A stretch of 64,000 bases of DNA from Trileptium ribeirensis (lineage: Eukaryota; Nematoda; Enoplea; Enoplida; Thoracostomopsidae): the NCBI GenBank assembly GCA_030248225.1, contig JASANE010016352.1, positions 16,899 through 80,898 of the forward strand, written 5' to 3'. Below are positions 11,141 through 21,690 of this stretch, piece after piece. Within the stretch, counting starts at the first letter, position 1, and each line of letters starts with the position of its first letter. The translations under genes and the position numbers were made by a program. The notes under the pieces were generated by a model that did not search any database, had not been told where the DNA came from, and saw only the letters and a program-made list of their open reading frames with translations.

Positions 11141-12756
11141 GAGTGACTAGTTATGGCTAAATGTCTGTGGGACAAGCTAGGACGGGCAGAGCTATCATGT
11201 AAACAAAAGTATGGACAGGGAGTCCATGGAGGCTTACGCTTAAGGCTAATCAAAGTAAACTTCTCCGTCCTACCTTAACTACACTCAAGGGTAAGCCTAT
11301 CCTACATCCGTAGTATTCGGTGATTACACTAAGCCTCACCGTCCACACTTACAGTCTTGGATTCAATCACTCGACGTCCATCCATTCGTCAGATCGAAGC
11401 AAGGAAAAAGCCAAGTAGAAGCAGTAGGTGAAACCAAGAACAAAACAATAAGAGACAGAGCAGGTCTGCAAAACGACCGAACTCTGCGCTGCCGAAGACA
11501 GACTGAACGCTCGAGAGCTCGAGTGGCTCTGCTTCCATACTGCGAATTATGCCCATTAGTTTTGATTTACGAGGCTATTAAAATTATACCAATTTCGTCC
11601 AAAAGTGCTTTGTCAGCACTTTTTGGACGATTTGACCCCAAAGTTTGATCCGAAGAACAACCTTTTATATTTCTATAAATTCAGGACCATTTTAATACGA
11701 AATCCTACGCGATTAGCGTGATTTATTACCATGTTTACATTAATTTAAGATCTTCATAAATTTAAAATAGGTTTCTAGAAGTTTCTAACAATAATATTTG
11801 CTCAAAACTCAAAGTTTAGTGGCCGGCCGTATTAAACAAGTGTAGATGCCGAAGTTATATAAAACTGCCAAATCGGCACCAAATTTAAACTAGCTGATAA
11901 GGAACTTCAGCTTTATATAAACTTCATATAAAGTTTATATCAATCTTAAAAATCTGTTTATTTAAGTAGCTCAGTACTTACTGGTCTCGACAACTATAAA
12001 AGTTTCTGCTTTGGATGTTGACGTCTATATTAACTAACTGGGACGCGACTAACGTTAATATACGTTAACTCTGCTATTAACTAAAAAGGTCAAATTTGTT
12101 GACATAAAAGCTAAGAATTCAGTGGTTCTGCCGATTATCAAAGTTGCCATTTAATATCAAGCTTTATAAACTTGTGCTAGGCTGATGTTAAAACTTTTAT
12201 GAATTGACGTGGCATTGGATACGAATGTTTGCTGATAAGAAATTCCAGCTAACTGGTCTTTATATAAAGTCAGTAGTAGATTGATCGGTATTTGCTTTGT
12301 AAGAATGCTAGCTTATACGACGGTCAGACGGCCGAGGGATATTACTGCTTTCACGTCCGAAGAATCTAACTTTAATATAAAGTCACTTTCAGCTCAATTG
12401 TTTACTTAATGAGAAGCTAAACTTTATATCTAAAACTTGTATCAGAGGCGCGGCTTATGTAAACAGAGGAGAGCGAAGAGTACGAAAAGAGGGTAGCACT
12501 CGCTCAGGGATGGTCGGAGTGCCAAAGGAAGTTCGGCTTCGAACTCTGTCCGTCCGAACAAGATGATATGTAACAGGCACACGTTCGGACGATAAAAGGT
12601 GGGGGTGGGCTCCCGGGCGAGCCCATCACAAATTTCGTAAAGAATTAAAGAGGTCGCTATTTTGTGGGACATTGGGTATATATTCGTGTTAGTTTCGACA
12701 AGGGGAATCCAACGACGGGTTTCGCGCCGGTCGGGGCGTTATTGCTATATATATAT
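11141..12756. other. AT-rich stretch without recognisable gene
   Basis: No gene is recognisable. It holds the hairpin at 11595-11630 and a part (11860-12430) rich in repeats of TTTATATAAA-like sequence. Confidence 0.45.
11595..11630. other. 15-bp hairpin
   Basis: TCGTCCAAAAGTGCT (11595-11609) pairs with AGCACTTTTTGGACGA (11615-11630), with one unpaired T and a five-base loop. It is the strongest isolated hairpin in this stretch. No flanking repeat or gene explains it. Confidence 0.65.
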
Positions 12757-13815
12757 CAGGGAGTAACCGGAGTTCCGATTCCGGCGAAAATCATGTTCCG
12801 GTAAAGGGAAAACCCATACCGGGACCAGAATTCCGGTTTAAAAATTTTGTTTGAAATTTTCCACTTTTTTTGCTTCATACTGTAATCCAAACATATATAA
12901 TATATATTATACAATGATCAAGCTCCAATACAACCAAGCAAAAGAAAAGATTAACTAACCAATTTGCCGTGTGAAACGTAAGTAGGGCACATAATTTGAG
13001 CAGGAATCTTTCATAACCTGCAGGAGTTTGTTAAATCAAAGCCAGGTCGATGCATGTAGCAGCTATTTTACACATCCAGAAGTCTGCAGGATACGTTTGA
13101 ATAAAACCGGTCCAACTCGGTAACAGAGTATGGCTTACGCAGAACTACTTAGGGTATGCTTTGTCTAAATTGGCGTAAACTAACGTTATCTGCAACGCAG
13201 CTAGAAACTGCTTTCTTGGCAATGAACTGTATTTATTGAAACTGTGCGAGCAACATCACAATGTGTGTCATTTATAGCATTCTGATTAGAAAGTTATCAT
13301 CATTATGATCTAACTGACGGGCACTGTTTGTCCAACGCCAGCCTAAACAGTGTCTCTGACCACGGATCACAAAATTACCTTCTATCTATTATTTTCTCTT
13401 AGAAACATATAAACCAATAATTTTAAGTTTGCTACAGAAGAACATGCAACAAACATATGTGTAGTAAAGGTAGGCGACGGGCGACAGAGCGAAAGTATGT
13501 ATTCTACGCTCCAAGCTTTGTAAGCACATTCGATTTGATGCAATGGTGTGTAGTGGAAGACATTTTTTTGCTCTGAATGTCCAAAAACCGACATATTTGA
13601 TCGATAAATAAACATTATTAGCTTCCTCAGCCTCTTTAAAGTTTCAGAAAGGCAATAATACCATCGCAATACATTAAGTTTAATGTATATAAAAGTTATT
13701 TTTAATGCATTTTAAATCCACTATACCTTCATTTCTTCCATCATCTGTTTTACTATATATAAATTTCGAAAACCAGGTTCCGGTTCCGGTTGAAATAGAC
13801 GGTTCCGGTTCCCTG
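12757..13815 (+). mobile_element. Non-autonomous hAT-like element, copy 1
   Basis: The 1059-bp element starts CAGGGAGTAACCGGAGTTCC and ends with the inverse of CAGGGAACCGGAACCG. Both ends are rich in CCGGAA/TTCCGG. The 8-bp flank ATATATAT is present on both sides, although it lies in an AT microsatellite. The CAGGG termini and 8-bp duplication fit the hAT superfamily. The interior encodes no transposase, only a short frame of about 70-95 codons that recurs in all copies without known homology. It inserted into AT repeats, as did copy 2. Confidence 0.75.
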
Positions 13816-13894
13816 ATATATATATGTCAGTTACGCGTTAGTTTATTTCATTAAATGCGATTTATTTACTACGCGGACCTAGTTATTCATTAAT

Positions 13895-14180
13895 AAATCC
13901 ACGGATCCTAATCGGATCTCCACGAGACAGGTCTCAATAGGAAGATCGTAAAATGCTCTATACGAAATGTTAAATACTTAATTCGTCATTTCTCAACGGT
14001 TCCGGAGTTATGGGTCGGAGCCGATATTTTGAGTCCCAATTTTCATACTTTTATCAGTTATGCCAGCCAGCGAAAATGAACGCTGGTAACTGATACTTCA
14101 TTTGAACACTGCAGATTACCAGTGTACTTCTCGAAATTGAACACTGCTAAAGTGATATTTTACTTTTCCTATGAATATTT
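13895..14180 (+). repeat. Dispersed repeat R4 with hairpin-bearing tail
   Basis: The block from CCACGGATCCTAATCGGATC through GAGACAGGTCTC to CGGTTCCGGAGTTATGG matches 48010-48170 (plus) and 43650-43800 (minus). The later part resembles 53795-53920. The segment GAGACAGGTCTC is itself a small hairpin. At 14054-14093, TCAGTTA and CCAGCG pair with CGCTGG and TAACTGA around a six-base bulge. Confidence 0.55.
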
Positions 14181-14199
14181 TCAGTAAATTTGCTCGGTT

Positions 14200-14276
14200 G
14201 CTGTTCGCTATAGGGCGAACAGCCACATTTTTGTAGTCCTCATACGTGAGGACGGTCGTGACGGGTATCCGTCACG
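14200..14276. other. Three consecutive perfect hairpins
   Basis: GCTGTTCGC (14200-14208) pairs with 14215-14223. GTCCTCA (14236-14242) pairs with 14247-14253 around a four-base loop. CGTGACGG (14257-14264) pairs with 14269-14276 around GTAT. Spacers are only 3-12 bases. No gene or terminator context is evident. Confidence 0.7.
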
Positions 14277-14579
14277 GTCACTCTTTCCAAAGAAAAATTG
14301 AACTAAGCTTCGCAGTCCTACCACAGGGGGTAGGGCTATTCCTGTATATATCGGGTTCAGCGGGGAATCGTACCGTCCTATATTTCCACGAGTCGAGTAT
14401 GGTAAGAGCTCGCTATACTCACGTTCTCTATCTATAAAAGTACTAACCTATATGCGTAAAGATTCCTAACTTTTCCCTTAAAATTACCCTAAACGAAACA
14501 AATCATCCTCGACTATTTATACCTCCAAACATATGAACTACAAAGGTACAATAAAATGTAACCTTCATCCTGAAAACAT

Positions 14580-15034
14580 CGATGAAATACACAAGAAAGT
14601 TACATCCAAATATAGACCTTTGTGGCCATGATCAACACAATAAAACTACATGAATATGGTACAATTATTAATAAATAGTTATGATTATACGTCCGCAATC
14701 TAGGGTACAATACATCATGGTAAACGCAAAAATGATATAGAATCATAACAAAGTATAGGCGCTTTTATGGCCTTAAACAACACAAAAGTACGGCATGAAT
14801 ATGGTATAACGATTATACATAAATGGTTAGTTAACAAGGACTATTCAAATCAGGCAGCCAAATCGTGTACGTATACTTAAAAATACATATGAGCATCAAC
14901 AGCAATTCCAATGGTACACAGATACCAATATACAGATACACAGGCATGATCAGGATTACACGAATCGAATGCATATGTGTCTTTATGGCAAATAAAATGA
15001 TACAACAAAACGATGGTAATGTTACTATATATAA
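14580..15034 (+). repeat. Degenerate tandem motif CTTTATGGC
   Basis: Variants of YCTTTATGGC followed by an A-rich ATGAATATGGTA-like stretch occur near 14617, 14763 and 14983, directly upstream of hAT-like copy 2. The same motif starts each 2.65 kb tandem unit (near 18999 and 19083) and occurs at 51806 and 52097, with inverse copies near 39.7 and 40.0 kb. Confidence 0.5.
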
Positions 15035-16182
15035 CAGGGCATAACCGGAACCAGCAACCGGAACCGTCCATTTAAACCGAATCTGGAACCGAAACTTGGT
15101 CTTCGAAATTTATATATAGTAAAACAGATGAAGGAAGAAATGAAGGTATAGTGGAATTAAAATGCATTAAAAATAACTTTTACATTAAACTTAATGTTTT
15201 GCGATGGTATTATTGCCTTTCTGGAACTTTAAAGAGATTGAGGAAGCTAATAATGTTTATTTATCGATCAAATATGTCGATTTTTGGACACCCAGGGCAA
15301 AAGATGCCTTCCACTATACACCATTGCGTATACTGCGTCAAATCGAATATGCTTACAAAGCTTGGAGCGTATAATACACACTTTTGCTCTGTCTCCAGTC
15401 GCCTTTCTTTACTACACATACGTTTGTTACATGTTCTTCTGTAGGAAACTTGAAATTATTGGTTTATATGATTCTAAGAGAAAATGATAGGAGGTAATTT
15501 TCTGATCAGGTACACTGTTTAGGGTAGCGTTGGACAAACAGTGCACGTAAGTTAGATGATAATGATGATAACTTTCTAATCAGAATGCTATAAATGAGAC
15601 ACACTGTGATGCTGCTCGCACAGTTTCAATAAATACAGTTCTTTGCCAAGACAGCAGTTTCTAGCTGCGTTGCAGATAACGTTAGTTTACTTCAATTTAG
15701 ACTGATTTACCAAGTTTACAAGCGCACTGGCGGGTGCTTGACGCAATTTATGTTAGCCAAGCATACCCTAAGTACTTCTGTGTTAGCCATACTCTGTTAC
15801 CGAATTGGTCCGGTTTAATTGAAACGTACCGCTCAGACATCTGGATGTGTAAAATAGCTGCTACAACCAATGACCTGGCTTTGATTTGTTAACAAACTCC
15901 TGCAGGTTATTATGAAAAATTTCTACTGAAATTATGTACCCTACTTAAGTTCAAACGGCAAATTGCTTAGTTAATCTTTTCTTTTGCTTGGTTGTATTGG
16001 AGCTTGATGATTGTATAATATATATTACATATGCTTGGATCACAGATGAAGCAAAAAAAACGTGGTAAATTTCAAACAAACTTTTTAAACCGGAATTCCG
16101 GTTCCGGTATGGTTTTTGCCCTTTGCCGGAACCGCAACCGGAACACGATTTTCGCCGGAACCGGAATTCCGGTTACTCCCTG
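15035..16182 (-). mobile_element. Non-autonomous hAT-like element, copy 2
   Basis: This 1148-bp copy is in the opposite orientation to copy 1. It starts CAGGGCATAACCGGAACCAG and ends with GGAATTCCGGTTACTCCCTG. Flanks are ATATATAA on the left and ATATATAC on the right, a 7-of-8 match. Its right terminal 100 bases belong to the same subtype as the terminal part of the third tandem unit (ACTCCCTG, not ACTGCCTG). It has no transposase. Confidence 0.75.
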
Positions 16183-16226
16183 ATATATACATATGTCACG
16201 TATATGTAATTATATAATATATATAC

Positions 16227-16395
16227 GGGTCAGTTCACGAAATTATGTAATTAGTCGTGCGGGGGGGGGCGGGGGCTACATCGGCACTTTTTGGCCCATA
16301 ACACGAGTCTTTTGGAAGGAAATTTAATGTCGCTGTGAGATGTAGTAATAGTATGTCCGACGGTCATAATGAGGTATGGTGGACCTCCGTAACCC
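16227..16395 (-). repeat. Fragment related to the 307-1558 element
   Basis: It begins with a diverged terminus, GGGTCAGTTCACGAAATTAT. After a G-run it carries a block that is the inverse of 1428-1530, including AATTTCCTTCC read on the minus strand and GGTCATAATGAGG. The second end is missing. Confidence 0.5.
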
Positions 16396-16445
16396 TAAAT
16401 TAGCAGGAGATAAGAGGCCCTCAAACCGGGTTGGCCAAATGAAGC

Positions 16446-16551
16446 CAAACTTTTTAAACCTGAATTCCGGTTCTGGCATAGTTTTTGGCCTTTGCCGGAA
16501 CCGCAAACGGAACACGATTTTCGCCGGAACCGGAATTCCGGTTACTGCCTG
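16446..16551 (-). mobile_element. Right-end fragment of a hAT-like element (donor A)
   Basis: Only the last 106 bases of a hAT-like element remain. They are of the ACTGCCTG subtype, which also ends tandem units 1 and 2. The sequence resumes the unit's flanking ATATATAT across the pogo-like insertion at 16559-18981. This places it as the hAT copy that once lay directly upstream of the first tandem unit. Confidence 0.65.
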
Positions 16552-16558
16552 ATATATA

Positions 16559-18981
16559 GTCAGTAAGACAAAAAAAATACGGTGCCCATTAGACAAAAAA
16601 ATCCATGTTGTTTCAAGCAATTCTGACAAAGTCTGCGCATCTTTCCTGAAGTAAAAACACGCATTTGTCGTTTTTTATGCCAGAGAAGCCTGTGAATGTT
16701 ATAAGGCACTGTTCTTTGCAACGTGATATTCAACATTATGTAAACCCGAAAATCATCTCCTGCGATTGCCTCCCCATACGACTGATACGTTACAGCCGCT
16801 GGATGTGGGCTGTTTCGCGCCGATCAAGGCCAAATGGGATGACAAAATCAGCGAATACACAATACGCACACATGGTGAAAGAAATGTAAATAAAGCGGCA
16901 TTTTCTACTATTCTATCAAGCGTTTGGCGCGATGGTATGTCCGAACAAAATATTCAGCGGTCATATTCGGAAGTCGGTGCATGTCCTTGTGATCGTACGA
17001 AATACCCGGAGAGCCGTCTCGACAAGGAACTTGTCGTAGAATACAATACCTGGGTCGCAGATGGGAAACCTGTCAACGAAGATGGAGTGCCAATATGTGA
17101 TCACTATGAAAGTGTGAGCCAGATGTGGATGATGGAGACGAAATCTGTGCTGCACACCGACTTAATTCACCTGTAGCCGCAGCAACGCCGAGTGTAACAA
17201 CGAATCACTACTCTCTAGAAGGTTCCGTGCATCAGTTTGACGCTGCGCAAGAAGAGCCGTCAACAACACGCGACCATCAGCAAGAAGTTAGTGATTTGCC
17301 CGAAGCTCCAAGCTGCGCAACTGTTAGCGCAACATCTGATGTTTGTCCTCTGGTTACTGCTGCTCGTATATCAGTCACCGATGCGCCGATTGTTATTTCA
17401 GCGACCTCTTCATCTGTGTCACAGGTTACACCGGCACACTCAGCCGGTAAAGTGTGTTACGATATTCCGCCACTACCCGACTATCCAGTACCCCCCGCAC
17501 ACACACTGAGGCTGAATTGGATACCTGTTCCAGATGCAAGCCCGGCTTCATTTAAAGATGTCGTAAGCCGTTCAATGGTCACTCCTTCTGGAGCAAAGGG
17601 TCGACGGTTTGCCGTACCGGGCCGTGGTAGCAGAGCAACGCTTATAACAAGTGCCGAATTTCTGGAGGCACAAAAAGCTAGGGAAGCGAAACGTGCTGCG
17701 GCCGCTAATAAATCCCATCTTCAAAAGTCCAAGTCAACCAAATTTGCAACGAAGCCTAGCCGACAAACAAAGGGTGCGCGACGACGCAAGAAATTGTCAT
17801 CGGAGTCATCTAGCACCCCTGAATCGTCAGACGGTGGCCAATCAGACAGCGAATTAGCCTCATCTTCAGCAGTTGGGACCTTTCCCCCTGCAAACGCTGA
17901 AAAAGGCAGAGAGTATCTTGGAAAACTATGGGAATTGCTCATCAAAGGCGACGATTCAGACGTTTATGAACAATGGTTTGCGGGGTTCTATTATTCGGAA
18001 GCGAAGCGAAATCCTATTCTCTACTACGGCAAGCTCATCCAACGGAACTACAGTTCGCCTGAGCATAAGAAACCAGAAACCGTCACCCTCCAGTGCCTCG
18101 ATCCGACAATTTTTCCGGGTAATATCATGAAGGAACCCCGACAGGCTCTCGACACTGATCGTTTTCCACTCCACAACATTGTAGTAGGACCGCTAAAGCC
18201 AAAATTTATCGGTGATAATAAATTTCAATTTAACAACTTGCTGAATATCAGGAAAACGGCGGCTGTGGTGGAATCAATGGATAGAAAGGAACAATTTGAA
18301 AGGTTTCTCCAAGCCTAGATTAGCTTGCGCTACACAGCTTAATTTTTAACACAATAATACTGACAATTATGAATTGTGATGGTCGCGAGGGACGTTGCAT
18401 TCTTTTTCACAGCCACGAAATTTCAAATGTTGCGAACGTTACAATATATATATATATATGCAGCAGCGGTATTCGAGGAGAGCGAACACGTCAGAAAACA
18501 AGCAATGTATCTAAATTCCACCTGACTGCCATTTATAAACATAATTAACTTCAACCGCAACACAAATCAAACTCAATTTCTATTACACGGCGCAATGATC
18601 AAATAGTTAAGCAGCAATTGGCATGGGCGTCAATTTATCCATATGGTCGTTTGCGCGTATGCTCAGATGCTCAATCGACGCCTGCTATAAGGTAATTTTG
18701 CATTAGAATGTGTTAAAATGATATTATTATTACAAAACAATGCAGAAACCGTGTTTTATTTTTATTTGTCTCACGTCAATCTTTTTTGTCTTTTTGAGAC
18801 AAAAAAAGATTCATGAGTTTTGCGCAATATTGAACGAAAACGGAATGACAATAATATATACAGCACGCTTCTTGCATAAAAATACGACCGTTAATAGCCG
18901 AAACACTTTTTGAGTCACCAGCGTAAGCCATTAATGTAATACAGCGAAATGGTGTTTTTTGAATTTTTTTGTCTCTGGGAC
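16559..18981 (+). mobile_element. pogo/Tigger-like element inserted at TA
   Basis: The ends are imperfect inverted repeats, GTCAGTAAGACAAAAAAAAT on the left and GTCCCAGAGACAAAAAAATT read inward from the right, and both are flanked by TA. Removing the 2423 bases rejoins GATATATA with TATATATCC, exactly the junction between tandem units 1-2 and 2-3, which validates the boundaries. Extra copies of the AGACAAAAAAA box occur near both ends (about 16590, 18783 and 18800), as expected of subterminal transposase sites. The N-terminal DNA-binding half of the gene is missing. Confidence 0.8.
16742..18318 (+). pseudogene. pogo/Tigger-like DDE_1 transposase, C-terminal part
   Basis: The frame from 16742 reads KPENHLLRLPPHTTDTLQPL followed by DVGCFAPIKAKW, the signature around the third catalytic region of DDE_1 (jerky/Tigger/pogo) transposases. 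In-frame upstream sequence runs into a stop at 16724-16726, and the helix-turn-helix and first catalytic aspartates are absent. A frame change near 17110-17125 leads into a long open frame to 18318 with the family's non-catalytic tail. This tail is Ser/Pro/Ala-rich at first, then has a strongly basic stretch (about residues 180-225 of the 397-codon frame) and an acidic/serine segment. The change could be a real frameshift or a lost intron. The 1.2 kb open tail is notable in an otherwise broken gene. The product cannot transpose by itself. Confidence 0.7.
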
Positions 18982-19482
18982 TATATATATCCATAATTCA
19001 AGTACGCAAATAAAGCCTTTATGGCCAGCAACAATATGGTTATAATAGTGATATGATGCAAGATACGTATACCAATAGGTGCCTTTATGGTACTACAATC
19101 TATATATATATATATATATATGGTAGCAATACTTATCCATCCCTGAACTGTTAATAACGATACCCATTCTGATCATAAAATCTGTCGGCGGTGCAGGCCG
19201 AAATATGACAAAAAACTATATTTCTAGCGAGGTTAATGGCCGTAATGATTCATGATCTGTGCCATTTATAAGGTTTATAAATGAGGTTTCAAGAGGGTCT
19301 TGCTGTTGGTTCGTATGTACGGGGGAAGAATCGGCTTATGTATTCACTTGCGCAAAGAGGTCATAAATTGGTTCTAATTCCATACACGTACGTATTTCGA
19401 TGCAACGGTGGGTTTCGTACCCAGTTGGGTCATATCCGTTTGGTATTTTCTAAGTTGGGAGACATTCGCAACTAAATTCGAA

Positions 19483-19788
19483 AATGTTGACCATTACACT
19501 ATGGCCTGGATTATTGGGGTATTCGATTAAATGTTGACCATTACACTATGGCCAGGATTAATGGGGTATTTGTAAATGTTGGCCATTAAAGTGCGGCCAG
19601 GATTATTAGATTTTCTATTAAATGCTGGCCATTAGACTGCGGCCAGGATTATTAGACTCTCTATTCAATGTTGGGCATTAGACTGTGGCCAGGATTAAGG
19701 GTATTGGTAAATCTTGGCCATTACAATGTGGCCAGGATTAAGGGTATTCGATAAAATGTTGCCATTAGGCTATCTTCAGGATTAATCC
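19483..19788 (+). repeat. 45-bp minisatellite with internal dyad
   Basis: About seven copies of a 43-47 bp monomer of the form AATGTTGGCCATTACACTATGG plus CCAGGATTA and a spacer are present. Most copies keep GGCCAT...ATGGCC or TGGCC...GGCCA, so each can fold into a small hairpin. The last copy runs into the 68-bp core motif. Equivalent arrays are at 22136-22440 and 24814-25118. Confidence 0.85.
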
Positions 19789-19822
19789 ACCTCGTAAACG
19801 ATCTAGTATGGATCTGTTACAC
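19755..19822 (+). repeat. 68-bp core motif, tandem-unit copy
   Basis: The motif runs from AATGTTGCCATTAGGC through GGATTAATCCACCTCGTAA to GGATCTGTTACAC. Other unit copies are at 22409-22475 and 25087-25153. Independent copies are at 52502-52569 and 55298-55365 in the right arm, and inverse at 39234-39302 and 36442-36509 in the left. Spacing is kept to within one base although flanks differ. Confidence 0.8.
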
Positions 19823-20741
19823 ATATAATTACCTGAAACACCAGCCTGAAATCAGTATATGTTGCAATAAAGTGTAGACAGACAGGATCACACCCAATCT
19901 CCCCCTTTCGAGGTAATAATATTAAACAAAGTCCATAGGTTTTGCGTTATATTGTTTAGTTGTGCCATTAGTTTTTGACAATGTCGATATTATTATGCAG
20001 ACCATATCCATTTTGACAAAATGCATGCCGCACAATAAAACTGCAAAGAAAACACTGTCATAAAATGACAACACCAGTAGCTAGCAGTCAATGATAAAAC
20101 TTATAAAAAACACGGTGGTCTATAAGACACTCTGTTGGCGAAGGTGTGTTTAAAAACCTGTGCAATGCATATGCTCCAAACGGTGGGAATATTTATAACA
20201 TGAACACCACATAAGTTCCATTACTGCAACGCAACCATGATCTGCGTTCTTGGTAAGGAACTGTTTGTTATTAAATGCACAGAGTATTACCATGGTTTGT
20301 CTCAAATATGGTGCCAATGTTCGCAAAGTGAAAGTGCATCAGGCAAAGTGAAACTGAGCGAAATTACGCTAGACCAATGCATGACGTATGCCGTTAGTGT
20401 GGGCTAAGTGTACGCAGGACTGCAAGGGGGACATTTCTGCCGTGCCAAAAGCAACCAAGATGCGAATATACACAATATACTAGTAACTCTATGGAGATTG
20501 CAGTGAAGCATTGGTACACCTACGCCTATTGCGCGCACAGGCAATCAGCTCTCGAAAGCATACGTTGATATACTATATGTGGATAACACACAATACCGCA
20601 CAAGTTAGAACAAAACTAACACTTGCGAATAAGTGCCCATGCCCCAAAACCCCCCAAGTGCAACCAATCAGCCTCCCACGACGTAACCGTAAAATTAGGA
20701 ACTTTGGGTCGATGAACCATGGCGGCACCATACCTCCGTAC

Positions 20742-21690
20742 CAGGGAATAACCGGAACCGGAACCAGCAACCGGAACCGTCCATTTAAACCGATCCGGAA
20801 CCGGAACCTGGTCTTCGAAATTTATATATAGTAAAACAGATGATGAAAGAAATGAAGGTATAGTGGATTTAAAATGCATTAAAAATAACTTTTACATTAA
20901 ACTTAATGTATTGCGATGGTATTATTGCCTTTCTGAAACTTTAAAGAGGCTGAGGAAGCTAATAATGTTTATTTATCGATCAAATATGTCGGTTTTTGGA
21001 CATTCAGAACAAAAAATGTCTTCCACTACACACCATTGCGTCAAATCGAATGTGCTTACAAAGCTTGGAGCGTAGAATACACACTTTCGCTCTGTCTCCA
21101 GTCGCCTCCCTTTACTACACATACGTTTGTTGCATGTTATTCTGTAGGAAACTTAAAATTATTGGTTTATATGATTCTAAGAGAAAATAATAGATAGAAG
21201 GTAATTTTCTGATCACTTGTCAGAGACATTGTTTAGGCTAGCGTTGGACAAACAGTGCCCGTCAGTTAGATCATAATGATGATAACTTTCTAATCAGAAT
21301 GCTATAAATGAAACACTGTGATGTTGCTCGCAGTTTCAATAAATACAGTTCATTGCCAAGAAAGCAGATAACATTAGTTTACTTCAATTTAGACTGATTT
21401 ACCAAGTTTACAAGCGCAATGGCGGGTGACTGAATTTATGTTAATTGCATGTTTATTGTTAATTTATGCAAATTGGCTAGTTAATCTTTTCTTTTGCTTA
21501 GTTGTATTGGAGCTTGATCATTGTATAATATATATTACATATGTTTGGATCACAGATGAAGCAAAAAACGTGGTAAATTTCAAACAAACTTTTTAAACCT
21601 GAATTCCGGTTCTGGCATAGTTTTTGGCCTTTGCCGGAACCGCAAACGGAACACGATTTTCACCGGAACCTGAATTCCGGTTACTGCCTG
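20742..21690 (-). mobile_element. hAT-like element in unit 1 (chimeric)
   Basis: The left end CAGGGAATAACCGGAACCGG follows CTCCGTAC, and the right end is GGTTACTGCCTG followed by ATATATAT. The flanks do not match, which is explained if the left end comes from the insertion at CTCCGTAC and the right end from donor A at 16446-16551. Confidence 0.75.

Larger units (their letters stand above)
18982..21690 (+). repeat. 2.65 kb tandem unit 1
   Basis: The unit runs from CCATAATTCAAGTACGCAAA to the end of a hAT-like element (20742-21690). In order it holds CTTTATGGC motifs, a TA microsatellite, a 64-base segment near 19170-19235 absent from units 2 and 3, a 45-bp minisatellite, the 68-bp core motif, 0.65 kb of unassigned sequence, the start of dispersed repeat R2 (from about 20485), and the hAT-like element. 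Its hAT end is of the ACTGCCTG subtype. Short frames repeat exactly from unit to unit only because of the duplication. Confidence 0.9.

Noticed and set aside
19483..19788. CRISPR-like array
   Set aside because: Repeats and spacers are not distinct. The whole 45-bp monomer repeats with point changes, and the context is an animal genome. It is a minisatellite.
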